A stretch of 64,000 bases of DNA. Origin: Nitrospirota bacterium. GTDB lineage: Bacteria; Nitrospirota_A; Leptospirillia; Leptospirillales; Leptospirillaceae. A model generated the notes under the pieces. It was not told where the DNA came from and searched no databases. It saw nothing but the letters and a program-made list of their open reading frames with translations. The stretch's first letter is position 1; every line of letters starts with the position of its first letter. The translations under genes were made by a program, and so were the position numbers. The stretch is from NCBI GenBank assembly GCA_021844645.1, contig JAKBTA010000001.1, positions 27,184 through 91,183 of the forward strand. Reading direction: 5' to 3'. This document shows positions 61,728 through 64,000 of this stretch, one piece after another.

Positions 61728-63494
61728 CTAGTCTTTTGATGTCAGTCGAATACCAAGATCTCTGAGTTGGGATGAACTGACACCTGAAGGGGCATTTGTC
61801 AGGAGGCATGAGCCCTTTTGCGTTTTGGGAAAAGCGATAACATCCCTGATCGAGCTGGATCCTGCAAGAAGCATGATGAGCCGGTCAAGTCCAAGGGCCA
61901 TGCCAAGATGTGGTGGTGCCCCGTAGGTCAATGCATCGAGCAGAAATCCAAATTTTTGAAGGGCCTCTTCCTTTTCGATCTTGAGAAGGCTAAGGACTGT
62001 CTCCTGGATCGTTCGTTCATGGATTCTCTGACTCCCTCCACCAAGCTCAGTTCCGTTCAAAACCAGATCGTAGGCGTTCGATCGGACTGCAAGAGGATCG
62101 CTGACCAGTTTTTCCAGATCATCGAAGTGGGGTGATGTGAAAGGGTGATGTAAAGCATCAAGACGATTTTCTTCATCATTCCACTCAAACATCGGGAAGT
62201 CCACAACCCATAGCAATGAAAAATGGTTTGGGTCTCTAAGATTCAGACGATCGCCGATGTGAAGCCGCAATTGTCCCATGATTTTTTGGGCTTTTGCTCT
62301 TATGTCGGCAACAAAGAGAAGCAGATCACCGGGCTGTGCCTCAAGACTTTTGAGGATAGCCTTTTGAGTTGCTTCGGGAAAGAATTTTGCGATTGGGCTG
62401 GATAGTTCTCCTGACTCCCATTTCATCCATGCGAGCCCACTTGCTCCCTGTGAAATGGTCCATTGTGTAAGAGTATCCATCTCTTTTCTGGATAAAGATG
62501 CCCCACCCGGATAACGGATCCCTATGACCGTGCCATCTTTTTTGTCAAGAACGTCGAGGAAGACCTTGAAGGTATTTCCTGCAACTTGTTCATCAAGTCG
62601 AACCATCTTGAGGTCAAATCGAAGGTCTGGTTTATCTGTTCCATAGTTGTTCATGGCTTCCTGATAAGTGAGGCGCATAAACGGTTTTTGGGGCGTATGA
62701 GCTGTGAACTGTGAAAAAAGCGCGGAGACCATTTCTTCCATTTGGAAGAGAAATTGGTCGACGGTCAGAAAAGATGCTTCAATGTCGACCTGGGTAAATT
62801 CAGGCTGACGATCTGATCGAAGATCTTCATCCCTGAAGCAGCGGGCAATCTGATAATATTTTTCAATTCCACCGACCATCAGCAGCTGTTTGAAAAGTTG
62901 GGGAGATTGGGGAAGGGCGTAGAATGAACCCTTTTCGAGTCTGGATGGTACCAGAAAATCTCTGGCGCCTTCAGGAGTTGACTTTGTCAGGATCGGAGTT
63001 TCGACTTCCCAGAATCCATGGGAGACAAGATGATTCCTGAGAAAATGGGTAACTTCACTTCTTAGCTTGAGATTTCGCCGTAGTTCAGGGCGTCTCATAT
63101 CAAGATAGCGATATGTCAGTCGAAGCGTTTCGGAAATCTCTGTCCGGTCATCGATAGGAAAAGGAGGAGTTGGAGATGTATTGAGAACCGTAATGGTCGA
63201 GGTCCTGATTTCAAGACGACCGGTGGGGAGAGTTGTGTTTTCTGTCCCTTCAGGCCTTTTTTCGATTGTTCCATGAACAGAGATAACCCATTCATCCCTC
63301 ATTGACTTTGCCGCGTCAATCAGATGGGGATTCTTCTCCGTGTCGATAACGATCTGGGCAATTCCTGTCCGGTCCCTTAAATCAAAAAAGAGGAGAGATC
63401 CGTGGTCCCTGACGGTTTGTACCCAACCTGAAAGTGTTGTCATTGACCCTATCGGAAGGGAAACAATATCAATAATGGGGTGCGATCGAACCAT
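61728..63494 (-). CDS. aspS: Aspartyl-tRNA synthetase
   Basis: A 588-residue bacterial-type enzyme (the E. coli protein has 590). An anticodon-binding OB fold (about residues 15-110), class II core with FLVPSRLEKGSFYALPQSPQLFKQ (motif 2 area: ARCFRDEDLRSDRQPEFTQVD), a GAD insertion domain (about 290-410), and motif 3 LGMALGLDRLIMLL with GGGSQRIHE. Whether it is discriminating or also charges tRNA-Asn cannot be told without GatCAB context. It lies 30 bases after the repeat-rich gene on the same strand. Confidence 0.96.
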   Translation of the reverse strand: MVRSHPIIDIVSLPIGSMTTLSGWVQTVRDHGSLLFFDLRDRTGIAQIVIDTEKNPHLIDAAKSMRDEWVISVHGTIEKRPEGTENTTLPTGRLEIRTSTITVLNTSPTPPFPIDDRTEISETLRLTYRYLDMRRPELRRNLKLRSEVTHFLRNHLVSHGFWEVETPILTKSTPEGARDFLVPSRLEKGSFYALPQSPQLFKQLLMVGGIEKYYQIARCFRDEDLRSDRQPEFTQVDIEASFLTVDQFLFQMEEMVSALFSQFTAHTPQKPFMRLTYQEAMNNYGTDKPDLRFDLKMVRLDEQVAGNTFKVFLDVLDKKDGTVIGIRYPGGASLSRKEMDTLTQWTISQGASGLAWMKWESGELSSPIAKFFPEATQKAILKSLEAQPGDLLLFVADIRAKAQKIMGQLRLHIGDRLNLRDPNHFSLLWVVDFPMFEWNDEENRLDALHHPFTSPHFDDLEKLVSDPLAVRSNAYDLVLNGTELGGGSQRIHERTIQETVLSLLKIEKEEALQKFGFLLDALTYGAPPHLGMALGLDRLIMLLAGSSSIRDVIAFPKTQKGSCLLTNAPSGVSSSQLRDLGIRLTSKD

Positions 63495-63524
63495 GAGTTC
63501 TTCCTCTTTATCGTAGTGAGTCTG

Positions 63525-64000
63525 TTAAGGGCGTCTTGTTTTTGGTTTGCCATTCCTGGGGGAACCCGAACCTTGCCCGGGACGTCCTGATGGACGGCTG
63601 CCTGGCGAATGTGGTCTGGTCCGTTCACCGTTTCCCCGATAAGAAGAGCTCCGGGGACTTTCTTCAGAAGCGGGACGTCCTCCCTCTCTTGGACGCTCGG
63701 ACCTTTCTCTCGATTGAAAACGATCGCCGGAGGGCCTATCCGGTCTGTCGGAAAAGGATCTCTTCGGCCTGTCCGAATCAAAGCGGCCTTCAGAAGCGGG
63801 ACGTCCTCCCTCTCTTGGACGCTCGGACCTTTCTCTCGATTGAAAACGATCGCCGGAGGACCTGTCCGGTCTGTCGGAAAAGGATCTCTTCGGCCTATCC
63901 GAATCAAAGCGGCCTTCAGAAGCGGGACGTCCTCCCTCTCTTGGACGCTCGGACCTTTCCCTCGATTGAAAACGATCGCCGGAGGACCTGCCCGGAGACG
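63525..64000 (-). CDS. Arg-rich repeat protein, C-terminal part (cut by the right edge)
   Basis: Only the C-terminal end is visible, about 158 codons read leftwards, ending TAA at 63525. The chain consists of 42-residue repeats (GRFDSDRPKRSFSDRPDRPS, then GDRFQSRERSERPREGGRPA, plus SE), then a different Arg/Gly/Ser/Pro tail ending KPKTRRP. This composition is typical of disordered RNA-binding extensions of DEAD-box helicases, pseudouridine synthases and other RNA-binding proteins. The catalytic part is outside the window, so the identity is unknown. The other open frame over the same bases is a shadow. Confidence 0.6.
   Translation of the reverse strand, partial: SPGRSSGDRFQSRERSERPREGGRPASEGRFDSDRPKRSFSDRPDRSSGDRFQSRERSERPREGGRPASEGRFDSDRPKRSFSDRPDRPSGDRFQSRERSERPREGGRPASEESPRSSSYRGNGERTRPHSPGSRPSGRPGQGSGSPRNGKPKTRRP
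63665..64000 (-). repeat. 126-bp tandem repeat (about 2.7 copies)
   Basis: CAGAAGCGGGACGTCC begins at 63665, 63791 and 63917, exactly 126 bases apart, and the copies differ at only a few positions. 126 bases is 42 codons, so copy-number change keeps the reading frame of the Arg-rich protein. The third copy is cut by the window edge, and more copies may follow. Confidence 0.9.

Noticed and set aside
63449..63907. Minus-strand open frame with repeats GPSVQEREDVPLLK
   Set aside because: It is a shadow frame of the repeat; the neighbouring frame gives the Arg/Gly/Ser-rich protein typical of RNA-binding tails and stops between repeat and aspS, while this one runs into aspS.
63665..64000. CRISPR array, considered because of the regular repeats
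   Set aside because: The repeats are 126 bases long, contiguous and in codon phase, without unique spacers; it is a coding tandem repeat.

Overview
The window reads as chromosome from an acidophilic, iron-oxidising chemolithoautotroph of the genus Leptospirillum (Nitrospirota). The evidence is circumstantial but consistent: a large set of c-type cytochromes and cbb3-oxidase-type genes, a Nitrospira/Leptospirillum-style split cytochrome bc complex headed by a GltD-like flavoprotein, a VIT1/CCC1 iron transporter, a Gram-negative LptD, a NifA-like activator next to glnA, and very tight gene packing with many ATGA/TTGA/GTGA stop-start overlaps and frequent TTG/GTG starts. No rRNA, tRNA, CRISPR array, prophage or intact insertion sequence was found; the only mobile trace is a broken TnpB-like gene near 26.1-26.4 kb.

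Layout. 1-1570 (minus): VIT1-type transporter, thioredoxin-like [2Fe-2S] ferredoxin, and the start of homoserine kinase. 1640-8950 (plus): a respiratory locus in two transcription units, divided by two tandem terminators and a new promoter near 3.55-3.66 kb. It encodes a CcoO-like cytochrome, another membrane monohaem cytochrome c, CcoS- and CcoG-like assembly factors, two truncated four-helix CcoN-like proteins, a membrane-anchored FGE-like protein without catalytic cysteines, and several tiny membrane proteins, but no full-length CcoN. 9.36-10.8 kb: small membrane proteins and a DUF420 protein. 10.8-24.1 kb: an almost gap-free run of Nudix, 2[4Fe-4S] ferredoxin, PAS-sigma54 activator, trpEGDCFBA, accD, folC and lptD. 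24.1-25.9 kb (minus): NAD kinase and an M14/AstE-type hydrolase. 26.96-32.4 kb: flavoprotein, Rieske protein, split cytochrome b, small membrane protein and tetrahaem cytochrome c, ending at a strong terminator. 32.5-44.5 kb: housekeeping and poorly known genes (ABC-2 exporter, YajQ, SppA, glycerate kinase, MidA-type methyltransferase, MFS, CBS, TsaE, HIT) plus small exported proteins. 44.9-53.2 kb: the pyr operon (pyrR, pyrB, pyrC, carA, a PflX-type radical SAM gene, carB), with a candidate PyrR-binding loop in its leader. 53.3-56.7 kb: greA, a 44-aa peptide, a sigma54-promoter-driven zinc-ribbon gene with an IscA/ErpA protein, a lytic transglycosylase and a diguanylate cyclase. 56.8-63.5 kb: a pyridine nucleotide-disulfide oxidoreductase, glnA with an attenuator-like leader, a NifA-like activator and aspS. 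63.5-64.0 kb: the C-terminal end of a protein with perfectly phased 42-residue Arg-rich repeats, cut by the window edge.

How it fits together: the bc-type complex and the cbb3-like locus are plausible parts of the branched electron transport an iron oxidiser needs, downhill to oxygen and uphill to the quinone/NAD(P)H pool. The remainder is largely biosynthetic (tryptophan, pyrimidine, folate, fatty acid, NADP, glutamine). The parts least explained by known systems are the CcoN-like/FGE-like cluster, the ferredoxin-PAS-sigma54 regulator leading the trp operon, and three candidate cis-regulatory elements (pyr leader, glnA leader, -24/-12 promoter at 54.05 kb). All functional statements come from reading motifs and context; no database search was possible.
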